DNA from: Nitrospirae bacterium CG2_30_53_67
GTDB lineage: Bacteria > CG2-30-53-67
NCBI GenBank assembly: GCA_001873285.1
Contig: MNYV01000007.1
Location: 1-14,762 of the forward strand
Reading direction: 5' to 3'
Length of the DNA stretch: 14,762 bases
The position numbers were made by a program, and so were the translations under genes. This document shows, in pieces, positions 7,530 through 14,762 of the stretch (within the stretch, counting starts at the first letter, position 1; each line of letters opens with the position of its first letter). The notes under the pieces were generated by a model. That model was not told where the DNA came from, made no database searches, and saw only the letters and a program-made list of their open reading frames with translations.

Positions 7530-10010
7530 TCACCGGATATTTCCGGCAGGTCCGGGGGGCGTCTGCGTCTTTCTGAACAGCCTGTCCACAGCGGATGCAT
7601 CCACGCTCCGCACGTGCAGGTCCCTCTGGGGGAAAGGGATCTCCACTCCGGATGCCCTGAACGTCCGGTCAATCTCCATGTGCAATTCGCTCTTCATCTC
7701 AACAAGTTTCCGCACATCCCCAATCCAGACACGAAGTTCAAAGTTCAGAGAGCTTTCACCAAAACTTAAAAACAGCACCTGCGGCTCGGGATTTTTGAGC
7801 GCCAAGGGATGTCTATGGGCCGCTTCAAAGAGAAGCCGCATCACCAGTGGGACATCGGAGCCGTATGCTACCCCCACCGGGATGACGAGCCTGACCATCT
7901 TGTCAGACAAGGTCCAGTTGGTCACCTGACTCGAAACCAGATCACTGTTAGGAACGATGATTTCCGCACGGTCAAAGGTCTGGACCACGGTTGCCCTCAG
8001 ACCGATCTGTTTGACCTCCCCCCACTCGCCGCTGATCTGCACGATGTCGCCGACTTTAATCGGACGTTCGAAGAGAAGGATGAGGCCGCTCACAAAGTTG
8101 TTGGCGATATTCTGAAGCCCGAAACCGATGCCGATGCCTAAGGCGCCGGTAAGGATGACCAGGTTCTTGAGTTCAAAGCCCACAGCCCCCAGGGCAAGGA
8201 TAAACCCCACGAGAACCAAGAGGTAGTGAAATAACCGGACAATCGAAATACCGGTTCCGTGCTCCACCTGACTCTTGGGAAAAACATCATGGAGCAGAAG
8301 CGATTGCAAGGTCCAGGATACCAGGAATGCGCTGTAAAGCACCGCCGCCGCGGTGATCATGTGTCCGGCCGTAAAGCGATGTTCCCCGACGGCAAACCCC
8401 AAAGAGAAGAGCCCTTTCAGCGCATCCATGGGCGTTTCGAATACCCTCCAGATTTCCAAAATAAGGATCAGGGCAATGAATCCGATCAAGAGGTCCGTGA
8501 ACATCCCCAGACGTTTGACGATCATGTTCCTGTTGATGCGGATCATTGTAAATTTTTTGAGAAAGGTGTTCGACACGATGAACTCAAATGCGCCGCGCGC
8601 GATGGTCGCGGCCACCCAGGCAAGAAGGACCAGGAAGGTCGTCTTGATCGTGGAATCAAAAAGATGGGTGGCCAGGGCGCTGTAGCCGCCCACCTCTGCG
8701 GCGAGTATCACGGCAAAAACCGTTCCGCCCAGACGGAGCGCCCAAGTGTACAGGGGGGAGTCGCCTCTCTTGACACTGGTATCCGCTCTCCAGAAGCATA
8801 GAGGGAATCCGCACAAAGCTGCAAAAGAAACATAGAGACGGAATACAGGCTCGGGCAGACCGAACACGGAAAAGAAATGGGCCGCAAGGAAAAGGCATGC
8901 AAGCAGATAGACCAGCCTCCGCTTCCACGGCAGGGTGATGAGGCTTCCGACCAGCCGTGCCGCGGCAAGGCTGGCCGCTATCCAGAGCACAAGCCGCCAT
9001 ACAGACGGGACTGCGCTGCCGTACAGGGGAAAGAGCGAGGAGACTGAAAGAAAAAGGCTTGCGGAAAAGGGGCGCATGAGAAGGAATCGCCACCGGTCCG
9101 ATGCCTTTAGCAGTCCGCGGCGCCGGTAGATGCCCATCATGAGGACCAGCGCGAAAAAAAGCTGCAAGACCGCCACCCAGCCTTGGCTCATGAAAAATTC
9201 TTTATCCGGCCATTCGGCGGACCGAACCCCTCCCATAAATTCGGTCCATAGATTCTTCTTGAAGAGGGTGTAATACTTGGGTGAAAACATGGAATGGGAT
9301 GACTTCCTGAAGATGTCTCCACGGACAGTCTTCAGCAGCGCATCCAACTCCATGGATACCTGTTGGATCTCTTTCTCCGCCTTTTCGGCCTTGCGTTGGA
9401 CCTCCAACACGGATTTCAGTCTTGAGTTGGAGAGATCAATCATACTGTCAATGATCCGGCCGGCTTCTGAAAAGGTCGGTTTCAAGGGTCCAAAAGGAAC
9501 GTTTTTTTTCAGCGAGAGCCGCCACGCATTCCATTTTTCCTTTTCATCAGACCATTCCTTCTGAATCGAGCCCGATAGGTTCAGGGCCGAGGAAAGATCT
9601 TCATTGATCCGGCCGAGTTCCTCGGCCTCGCTTCTTGCCATATCCTTGAGATCCTCAATCTGAATGGTCCCGTATGACTTCGACTGCTTCAATGCATCGA
9701 ACTGAGCGGCAAGCTCATTCACCCTCTCGCCTGCCTCCGAGATCTTCTTCTCGGTTTCGGCCATGTCCGGGGAATCTGTGACTTCTTTTTCCTGAATGGC
9801 GGCACGCTCCCGAAGTCTCGTCATCGTGACCACCAGGTCACCGAGACTCCCCAAAGACGGCGTATTCTCGGCCTTGGCCGGCGCACCGGCCTCCGGCGAA
9901 AAGGCATCAGCCGAAAAGGCCGAAGGAATCAGCAGGGAGAATATGGATATGGCGGCAAGCAATCCAGCATAAAACCTCCTGATCATCATTTCCATCGCTG
10001 AACCATTCAT
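7530..10010 (-). CDS. Large MscS-family mechanosensitive channel (MscK/YbdG-like architecture)
   Basis: The protein should open under membrane tension and release solutes on hypo-osmotic shock. At 826 residues it is far longer than MscS itself. Residues 1 to about 34 are a signal peptide (SAFSA cleavage region). Residues about 40-245 are a charged, coiled-coil periplasmic domain. From about 275 to 610 there are many hydrophobic segments, about ten by eye. The MscS module begins near 617 with the Gly/Ala-rich pore helix (TGALGIGIGFGLQNIANNF), then the FERPIKVGDIV beta-domain entry and the C-terminal alpha/beta domain to about 800. That layout resembles MscK or other large MscS-like proteins, but I cannot say which subfamily. 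The ATG at 10010 has a modest AGGGAA site (10016-10021). Alternative Met codons at residues 6, 8 and 9 lack one. It heads a two-gene block with uup. Confidence 0.92.
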   Translation of the reverse strand: MNGSAMEMMIRRFYAGLLAAISIFSLLIPSAFSADAFSPEAGAPAKAENTPSLGSLGDLVVTMTRLRERAAIQEKEVTDSPDMAETEKKISEAGERVNELAAQFDALKQSKSYGTIQIEDLKDMARSEAEELGRINEDLSSALNLSGSIQKEWSDEKEKWNAWRLSLKKNVPFGPLKPTFSEAGRIIDSMIDLSNSRLKSVLEVQRKAEKAEKEIQQVSMELDALLKTVRGDIFRKSSHSMFSPKYYTLFKKNLWTEFMGGVRSAEWPDKEFFMSQGWVAVLQLFFALVLMMGIYRRRGLLKASDRWRFLLMRPFSASLFLSVSSLFPLYGSAVPSVWRLVLWIAASLAAARLVGSLITLPWKRRLVYLLACLFLAAHFFSVFGLPEPVFRLYVSFAALCGFPLCFWRADTSVKRGDSPLYTWALRLGGTVFAVILAAEVGGYSALATHLFDSTIKTTFLVLLAWVAATIARGAFEFIVSNTFLKKFTMIRINRNMIVKRLGMFTDLLIGFIALILILEIWRVFETPMDALKGLFSLGFAVGEHRFTAGHMITAAAVLYSAFLVSWTLQSLLLHDVFPKSQVEHGTGISIVRLFHYLLVLVGFILALGAVGFELKNLVILTGALGIGIGFGLQNIANNFVSGLILLFERPIKVGDIVQISGEWGEVKQIGLRATVVQTFDRAEIIVPNSDLVSSQVTNWTLSDKMVRLVIPVGVAYGSDVPLVMRLLFEAAHRHPLALKNPEPQVLFLSFGESSLNFELRVWIGDVRKLVEMKSELHMEIDRTFRASGVEIPFPQRDLHVRSVDASAVDRLFRKTQTPPGPAGNIR

Positions 10011-10335
10011 GTCCGTTCCCTGTCTGTGAGTTTAAAAGAAAAAACCGGGATCAATTTTAATGAGTCACTCTATTATGTTTTGTCCCAGCAGTCAAGTTAC
10101 CCCCTCCAATCTGGGTCTGCGGCAAATTTATGGGTAAACATTTCTCTAAGAGCGTCATTCCCCGACCCCCGATCGCAGTCGAGGGCAGGCTTGATCGGGG
10201 AATTGGTACACATCAAGATTATATATGAAGCTAACATAATAAATAATAAATCAAATTATCTAATATCAATAATTAATTAACATATAAACGATATTTAAAA
10301 TTTTATGCGGATACCCTCAGCATTTCAATGTCTTT
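10011..10335. other. Gene-free, partly AT-rich spacer between divergent genes
   Basis: This separates the - strand MscS-type gene from the + strand cytochrome. It holds one dispersed-type palindrome (10157-10203), followed by a strongly AT-rich stretch (about 10205-10305). Promoters for the flanking genes should lie here, but I found no convincing pair of -35 and -10 hexamers. A GTG-initiated 84-codon frame at 10026-10280 reads through the palindrome and AT-rich DNA and has no protein-like composition. Confidence 0.6.
10157..10203. repeat. Dispersed-type imperfect palindrome (ATTCCCCGA ... TCGGGGAAT)
   Basis: ATTCCCCGA at 10157-10165 is an exact inverted match of TCGGGGAAT at 10195-10203. 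The 29 bases between also contain partly matching C-rich and G-rich arms (CCCCCGA and TCGAGGG). The GTCATTCCCCGA opening resembles the REP-like 'CGTCATTCCC' palindromes scattered through many Proteobacteria and Desulfobacterota genomes. That resemblance is from memory. No T-run follows, so it is not an obvious terminator. Confidence 0.6.
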
Positions 10336-11844
10336 TTGTCTTTACTCATAAAAGATAAGCGGTGGAAAAAGGGAACAGCGGATTATTCAACAAATAAGAC
10401 CGTGACTTTAACCATGAGCGCTAAAACGACGATGACGGCAGTGTATGCGGGAGGAACGTCATCGAACGACTATGTGGTTGCCGGCTATAACGACCTGGGC
10501 ATGCACTGCGTCTGCCCGAGAGCCGACATTATGATGCTCCTTCCGCCCTGGAACACACTGAGGGTCCAGGTGATTAAGAGGGGCTCACCGCCGGTTCCCA
10601 TGAACGACAGCACCAAGCTGACCGTGGAATACAAAATACGTGAAAATACTTACGGCGATAACGGCCCCTATGACCTGTCCAAAGACCCTGAGTATTTAAG
10701 ATGGCTGGACACGGCAAATATCCATTTCCCCGGGAGCGGCATCAGCCGCACCAACCGGGTAGGCCTTGCTGGATACGGACTGAGCGGCGTCATGACACCG
10801 GAGATCCTCACTTCTTCACCGGGTAATGCCAAGTACTGGCTCGCGGAAGGGGCGCCTGCGTATCCGCCTCTGGACACCCAGGGCGATTTCATCGGACCCT
10901 TCGGCGACAAGAGAAAGGCCTACCTCCACTGGGACGTGACGGTGAAGGACAAAGCCACCTCGGCGGTTCTGGGCACCACCAGCACCACCCTGCCCATTGC
11001 CTTCGGCGGCTGCTGCAACTGCCATCAGGACGTGGCCGCAAGCAAAGGTTACATCAAACAGGGGGCCTGCGGCACCTGCCCGGACCCCTACGATGTCTTT
11101 GAAGAAATGATGGATGCCCATACTCGTGACACCGGCGTAGATGTCCTCGCCTTGGTGGGAGGGACCTACGATTCCTACGGACACCTGACAGGATTGGCCA
11201 CACCGGTACGCTGCAGCAAGTGCCACAGTGATTTGGCCGTGGGCGGCAGCGCAGCTCTGGACGCGACCTGGGTCAACTATGCCAAGAGCAAAGGGTATAC
11301 CTCGATCTCTCCCTTCTCCAAGGTCCTGCACAAGTTCCACGTGGAGAGCGCGGAGGTTCAGACCTTCTATGATTCAAACATTGAGAAGAATTGTTATCAG
11401 TGTCATCCCGGCGGCAACGGGACGCTCGACTGCTACAGGGAGGTTCACACCACGATAAAAATCGGATCCGGCAAGAGCGCACATAACATCTGGTGTACGG
11501 ACTGTCACGGGGATCTGTTCCAGAGAGTTTCCACCGGGCAGATGGATAAACCCTGGCACTACAGCACCCTGCCCACCTGCTCCGACTGCCATAACACCAA
11601 CACGCAAGAGTTGGTGGGGACCCCGGCGGTCTTCGGCCAGTTCCTCGGAAGTTCGGGTCATAAGAAAGGACAGATCCTGTGCCAGACCTGCCACGGGGAG
11701 CCGCACGGGCTTCTCCCCTCCAAGAAGGCTATCGACAACGAGCAGAACGTACGCCTACAGGGGCTCGCCTGGCCTCTTGGGAAATGCGACGTCTGCCACA
11801 TCGGAAAGAGCAGCCGGATCGGAACACCGAGTCACCAGCCATAA
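10336..11844 (+). CDS. Seven-haem c-type cytochrome, N-terminus apparently missing
   Basis: An electron-transfer protein that should act outside the cytoplasm. Seven CXXCH haem sites begin at residues 226, 293, 353, 387, 415, 449 and 484. An eighth site at 245-249 reads CGTCP, with the haem-ligand His replaced by Pro. Residues 50-80 carry YNDLGMHC and LPPWNTL, a pattern I associate with a known family of multihaem cytochromes in metal-reducing and related bacteria; this is recollection, not a search result. There is no signal peptide, which such a protein needs. Residues 10-40 (W..GTADYSTNKTVTLTMSAKTTMTAVYA) look like the end of a divergent InlB-type beta repeat. The only upstream start is a TTG at 10336 without a ribosome site, and the frame closes at a TAA at 10285-10287. 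A 5'-truncated or frameshifted gene is likely, though a distant start through sequence error is possible. The prenyltransferase-fold gene follows. Confidence 0.85.
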   Translation: MSLLIKDKRWKKGTADYSTNKTVTLTMSAKTTMTAVYAGGTSSNDYVVAGYNDLGMHCVCPRADIMMLLPPWNTLRVQVIKRGSPPVPMNDSTKLTVEYKIRENTYGDNGPYDLSKDPEYLRWLDTANIHFPGSGISRTNRVGLAGYGLSGVMTPEILTSSPGNAKYWLAEGAPAYPPLDTQGDFIGPFGDKRKAYLHWDVTVKDKATSAVLGTTSTTLPIAFGGCCNCHQDVAASKGYIKQGACGTCPDPYDVFEEMMDAHTRDTGVDVLALVGGTYDSYGHLTGLATPVRCSKCHSDLAVGGSAALDATWVNYAKSKGYTSISPFSKVLHKFHVESAEVQTFYDSNIEKNCYQCHPGGNGTLDCYREVHTTIKIGSGKSAHNIWCTDCHGDLFQRVSTGQMDKPWHYSTLPTCSDCHNTNTQELVGTPAVFGQFLGSSGHKKGQILCQTCHGEPHGLLPSKKAIDNEQNVRLQGLAWPLGKCDVCHIGKSSRIGTPSHQP

Positions 11845-11892
11845 ACACGGACTGAGGGCGATTTTGTGCGACGTAACGCCTCGGCCGTTTCA

Positions 11893-11922
11893 CCTTGGGG
11901 GGGGAGCGATCCCCCCTCAAGG
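11893..11922 (+). terminator. Strong GC hairpin between the cytochrome and the next gene
   Basis: CCTTGGGGGGGG pairs with CCCCCCTCAAGG over 12 base pairs (one G-U) around the loop AGCGAT. It lies 48 bases past the cytochrome stop and 33 bases before the next start codon. It has the stem of an intrinsic terminator but no T-run (GATTTCACCCC follows). It may be a Rho-assisted terminator, an attenuator or an mRNA-stability element, and might simply mark the cytochrome transcript's 3' end. Confidence 0.45.
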
Positions 11923-11940
11923 GATTTCACCCCCTATATG

Positions 11941-11946
11941 AGGAAG
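11941..11946 (+). promoter_or_regulatory. Ribosome binding site that fixes the start at 11956
   Basis: AGGAAG is followed by nine bases and ATG at 11956. The upstream in-frame ATGs at 11866 and 11938 have no comparable site, and the start at 11956 puts a proper signal peptide at the N-terminus. Confidence 0.7.
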
Positions 11947-11955
11947 AGTAAATTT

Positions 11956-12921
11956 ATGACTGCAAAATTTACAAGAAGGATCACTTTGATCCTTGTGTGT
12001 GCCTTGTTTGCATATCCCTTCGGATCACCCGCTGAGGAAGACACCAAGAAAAATCCTGAGATTGATCTCAAACGCACGGCCGGCTATCTGCAAGAGTGGG
12101 CTGAAATGCGGCCCGGTTTTCCGGAATCCCTCTCGTTCGCATACTACTATGCCTTTGCCTCCATGTCCCTGGAAAAGAAGATCGCCCCCGAGGCCCAAAA
12201 GAAGATCATCAACTACATCCGGGCCTGTCAGACCCCGGATGGCGGATTCGTGGCCGAGCCCGGATTCACGTCCGAGCCTGATCTCGTCTCCACATATTTT
12301 GCCCTGAAAACGCTGGAGGTCTTGAATAGTTTTGAGGCTGTCGATAAGAAAAAGGCCGCTCAGTTCGTGCTTTCTCTCTCCCAGGAAGACGGCGGAATGA
12401 GGGCCGGCCCCAAGAGCAAATACAGCTCCGTGATGACCTCCTTCTATGGCATTGCTTCATTGGATCTCCTGGGCGCCCTGCAGGGATTAAACAAGGAGAA
12501 GGCTGTTTCGTATCTTATGTCATTCCGCGACAAAGACAAAGGCTTCGGGGTGGAAAAAGGAAAACCGTCAAGGCCGCCATCCACTTTCGCAGCCGTGCAC
12601 ACCCTCAAGATCCTCGGGGCGTTGAATGACGAAGTAAAAGCCGGCGCGGTGAAATACCTGAAGGAGACACGCTACGCCGGACTCCATCTCGAAGAAACGT
12701 ACACCACGCAACCTACCATTCAGGACATGGCCTATGTACTGGAGGCCTTTGCGGATCTCTCCGCAGGCGGAGAAGTCAACCGGGACAGCATCTATGAGTT
12801 TATCGCGTCCCTCTACATTCCTGAGAACGGCGGTTTCGGGCCCCAACCCGGATACGGCGCATCTCCTCCGAGCACCTATTACGGCGTTTTATGTCTAAAA
12901 CAACTGGGCAAATTAAATTGA
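11956..12921 (+). CDS. Exported prenyltransferase/squalene-cyclase-repeat protein
   Basis: From the chosen start it is 321 residues. Residues 1-26 form a signal peptide (MTAKFTRR, a hydrophobic core, likely cut after GSPA), so it acts outside the cytoplasm. The rest is an alpha/alpha barrel of the protein-prenyltransferase-beta/terpene-cyclase type. Gly-rich repeat turns lie at QTPDGGFVAEPG (92-103), SQEDGGMRAGPKS (142-154), RDKDKGFGVEKG (191-202) and PENGGFGPQPG (289-299), each followed by a helix. I see neither the DXDD motif of squalene-hopene cyclases nor the Asp/Cys/His zinc site of protein prenyltransferases. It may therefore be a binding or scaffold domain rather than an enzyme, with substrate unknown. 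It lies downstream of the cytochrome with the hairpin at 11893-11922 between them, and converges on dppC with a 12-base gap. Fold assignment is fairly safe; function is not known. Confidence 0.85.
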   Translation: MTAKFTRRITLILVCALFAYPFGSPAEEDTKKNPEIDLKRTAGYLQEWAEMRPGFPESLSFAYYYAFASMSLEKKIAPEAQKKIINYIRACQTPDGGFVAEPGFTSEPDLVSTYFALKTLEVLNSFEAVDKKKAAQFVLSLSQEDGGMRAGPKSKYSSVMTSFYGIASLDLLGALQGLNKEKAVSYLMSFRDKDKGFGVEKGKPSRPPSTFAAVHTLKILGALNDEVKAGAVKYLKETRYAGLHLEETYTTQPTIQDMAYVLEAFADLSAGGEVNRDSIYEFIASLYIPENGGFGPQPGYGASPPSTYYGVLCLKQLGKLN

Positions 12922-12933
12922 AAGGGTCCGTGC

Positions 12934-13740
12934 CTAATTTCTTTGCACGTCCATCCAGTCCCTGAGCCCGTCTCCGAGAAAATTGAATCCCATGACCACC
13001 AGCATAATGGCGATCCCAGGAAAGATCGTGAGGTGCGGCGCCACGAGCATGAAGTGGCTCCCCTCGTTGAGCATGGAGCCCCAGGAGGGGGTGGGCGGCT
13101 GGGTACCGAGCCCCAGGAAAGAGAGGCCCGCTTCGGCCAGGATCGCGGATGCACAGCCGAATGTGGCTTCAACAATGATCGGGGCCAGGGTATTGGGGAG
13201 GATATGGCGCATCAGGATTCTCAATGGGCCCGCGCCCAGGGCACGTGCCGCCTGTACATATTCCCGCTCCCGGACCGTGAGGATCTGCCCCCGGATCAGC
13301 CGGGCATACCCCACCCATCCGGTGAGGCAGAGGGCGAAGATCACGTGATTCAGCGAAGGCCCCAGGACAGCGGTCATGGCGATGGCCAGAAGGATTCCCG
13401 GGAAGGCCTGGAGGATATCGATGATCCGCATGATGATTTCATCTATCCAGCCTCCGGCATAACCCGACAGAGAGCCGATCAGCAGTCCCACCGAGAGTGA
13501 AATGCCGACAACCACGGTCCCCACCTTCACCGAGACCTGGGCGCCGTACAGGATTCTGCTCAGGATGTCTCGGCCCAGCTTGTCCTGTCCCAGGGGATGG
13601 GAGAGCGTGGGCCCGCTCAGGTTTCCAGCCAGGTCAAGCTCTGACGGATCATAGGGCGCGACATAAGGCGAGAGCGCCGCAACCGTGGTCATCACGAGGA
13701 CGATGATCAAGCCGATCAGGGCCAGCCGGTGTTTACGCAT
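12934..13740 (-). CDS. dppC: ABC transporter permease, DppC type (peptide/nickel importer)
   Basis: One of two inner-membrane permeases of an importer for peptides, nickel or related solutes. From the chosen start it is 268 residues with about six hydrophobic segments. The family box HPLGQDKLGRDILSR begins at 48, and the cytoplasmic EAA loop that docks the ATPase is at 163-184 (QAARALGAGPLRILMRHILPN). The frame stays open 15 codons further upstream to 13785, inside dppB. The ATG at 13740 has a GGAAGG site seven bases away, gives the usual N-terminus (MRKHRLALIG), and overlaps the dppB stop by eight bases, a typical coupled arrangement. Substrate cannot be decided from the permease alone (Dpp, Opp or Nik type), so the symbol denotes the family. 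Confidence 0.93.
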   Translation of the reverse strand: MRKHRLALIGLIIVLVMTTVAALSPYVAPYDPSELDLAGNLSGPTLSHPLGQDKLGRDILSRILYGAQVSVKVGTVVVGISLSVGLLIGSLSGYAGGWIDEIIMRIIDILQAFPGILLAIAMTAVLGPSLNHVIFALCLTGWVGYARLIRGQILTVREREYVQAARALGAGPLRILMRHILPNTLAPIIVEATFGCASAILAEAGLSFLGLGTQPPTPSWGSMLNEGSHFMLVAPHLTIFPGIAIMLVVMGFNFLGDGLRDWMDVQRN

Positions 13741-14671
13741 CTGCCCCCCTTCCCCCAACCCGGATCCTGGGGTCCGCCGCCCCATAGAGCAGGTCGGTCA
13801 GCAGGTTGACCAGCACATAGCAAAGCGAGATAAAGAGTACCGTCCCCTGCACCACCGGATAGTCCCGCTGGTTGATGGCCTGGATCAGGAGGCGTCCGAT
13901 GCCCGGCCAGGAAAAGATGGTCTCGGTGATGATGGACCCCGAAAGGAGCGCGCCGAACTGAAGGCCTATAATGGTGATCACCGGGATGAGCGCATTCTTC
14001 AGGGCATGTTTGAAGAGGACCACCCTCTCGGCAAGCCCCTTGGCCCGGGCCGTGACGATGTATTGCTCACGGATCACTTCGAGGATGCTGGATCGGGTCA
14101 TCCGGGTCAGGATTGCGGACATGCCCATGCCCAGGGTCACGGCCGGAAGGATCAGGTGTTGAACGCCTCCGATGCCTGAGACCGGAAGCCAGCCGAGCCG
14201 GATGGAAAAAAAGAGGATCAATAGAGGGCCCAGCCAGAAGTTGGGCATGGAGATCCCGATCAGGGCGAAGAGCATGGAGGCATTGTCCATCAGCGAATAC
14301 TGCTTGGTTGCGGAGAGGATCCCGATGGGGATGGCGATGAGCAGGGCAACCATCATGGCGGCGAGGGTCAGGATGAATGTGGCGGGGAACCGTTTCAGGA
14401 TAATCTCCGTGACCGCTTCCCGGGAATGGATGGAACGGCCCAGTTCCCCTCGGACGAGGCCTGAGAGGAAGACTCTGTACTGCTCGGCCACGGGCCGGTC
14501 CAGCCTGAGTTCATGGCGCAGGGCCTCCTTGTCCGCTGCCTGCGCCTGTTCCCCCATCATGATCTCCACCGGGTCCCCGGGGATCATGTGGACCAGGAAG
14601 AAGACCAGGGTGACGACACCGAGGATGATGGGGATCAGCAGGAGTATCCGTTTTGCGATATAATGGGACAA
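13733..14671 (-). CDS. dppB: ABC transporter permease, DppB type (peptide/nickel importer)
   Basis: The partner permease, 312 residues. It has the expected first membrane helix (about 9-29) and then the HMIPGDP box (28-34) that starts the periplasmic loop of DppB/NikB proteins. The GRS motif is near 78-80. The EAA-type loop at about 206-230 reads ARAKGL...HALKNALIP, and there is a C-terminal ADPR box. The start is a TTG at 14671, with AAAGGG eight bases upstream and the normal family N-terminus (MSHYIAKRIL). No in-frame ATG nearby gives a better fit. Its stop overlaps dppC. The substrate-binding protein and ATPases normally found alongside are not in the window and would lie beyond 14762 or elsewhere. 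A dispersed repeat lies 40 bases upstream. Confidence 0.93.
   Translation of the reverse strand: MSHYIAKRILLLIPIILGVVTLVFFLVHMIPGDPVEIMMGEQAQAADKEALRHELRLDRPVAEQYRVFLSGLVRGELGRSIHSREAVTEIILKRFPATFILTLAAMMVALLIAIPIGILSATKQYSLMDNASMLFALIGISMPNFWLGPLLILFFSIRLGWLPVSGIGGVQHLILPAVTLGMGMSAILTRMTRSSILEVIREQYIVTARAKGLAERVVLFKHALKNALIPVITIIGLQFGALLSGSIITETIFSWPGIGRLLIQAINQRDYPVVQGTVLFISLCYVLVNLLTDLLYGAADPRIRVGGRGADA
13748..13753 (-). promoter_or_regulatory. Ribosome binding site that fixes the dppC start
   Basis: GGAAGG on the - strand, inside the end of dppB, lies seven bases before the ATG at 13740. It supports the shorter DppC and the eight-base overlap with dppB. Confidence 0.65.
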
Positions 14672-14711
14672 ATGTGTGACCCTTTAAGATATTAGGTTCT
14701 TCTCCCATTTA

Positions 14712-14762
14712 GTGGGTAAATAGGGTTCGAGGGTTCAAGGGGTCAAGGATTCAAGTGAAATA
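14712..14762 (+). repeat. Second copy of the dispersed intergenic repeat (runs off the right edge)
   Basis: These 51 bases match the reverse complement of 1914-1964 at 47 of 51 positions with no gaps. The differences are at positions 10, 15, 24 and 39 of the alignment. It starts GTGGGTAAA and ends CAAGTGAAATA at the window edge, so its full length is unknown. It lies upstream of dppB, in a spacer with no gene. Confidence 0.85.

Noticed and set aside
7533-7546. CCGGATATTTCCGG inverted repeat at the end of the MscS-type gene as a terminator
   Set aside because: The five-base stem is short, lies inside the coding region's last codons, and is not followed by a T-run. mscS and uup look co-transcribed.
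10026-10280. 84-codon + strand ORF upstream of the cytochrome
   Set aside because: GTG start without a ribosome site. The frame reads through a palindromic repeat and then AT-rich DNA (many Ile/Asn), and resembles no protein I know.
14672-14711. CCCA/TGGG mini-hairpin and AT-rich run as a dpp promoter
   Set aside because: Four-base stem only, and no recognisable -35/-10 pair. The permease genes are probably internal to an operon or read from further upstream.

Overview
The window reads as chromosomal DNA of a Gram-negative, probably anaerobic bacterium. Desulfobacterota (the former Deltaproteobacteria) or a neighbouring group such as Nitrospirota fits best. The reasons are a multihaem c-type cytochrome, the tRNA-Leu/tig/clpP/clpX gene order, and intergenic spacers built of 'GGGTCAAGG / GGTTCAAGG / GATTCAAGTG' words and an 'ATTCCCCGA...TCGGGGAAT' palindrome. 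The placement is an inference from gene content; there is no rRNA here to settle it.

Layout. (1) 1-386, + strand: 3' end of an unrecognised gene. (2) 428-10010, all on the - strand. In transcription order this holds a large MscS-type channel, a Uup-like ABC-F ATPase, a tRNA-Leu(UAG) behind a perfect-consensus sigma70 promoter, trigger factor (tig), clpP, clpX, a 300-bp repeat mosaic, engB and an exported cyclophilin. (3) 10011-10335: AT-rich spacer with one dispersed-type palindrome. (4) 10336-12921, + strand: a seven-haem cytochrome that lacks its N-terminus, then an exported prenyltransferase/squalene-cyclase-fold protein. (5) 12934-14671, - strand: two overlapping permease genes of a DppBC-type peptide/nickel ABC importer, whose other subunits lie outside the window.

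How the genes work together. tig, clpP and clpX form one proteostasis block: nascent-chain folding on the ribosome, the ClpP peptidase, and its AAA+ unfoldase. It is probably transcribed with the tRNA. engB, needed for large-subunit ribosome assembly, and the periplasmic cyclophilin lie downstream. The lon gene often found between clpX and engB is absent, and a repeat mosaic occupies that spot.

Most of the window is ordinary housekeeping sequence. The parts that deserve attention are the repeat family (one copy at 1914-1964, and a 47/51-identical copy at 14712-14762), a 9-bp duplication of the engB start-codon region, the truncated cytochrome with a remnant of an InlB-like repeat, and several strong hairpins. 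I saw no CRISPR array, no recognisable transposase and no clear defence system.
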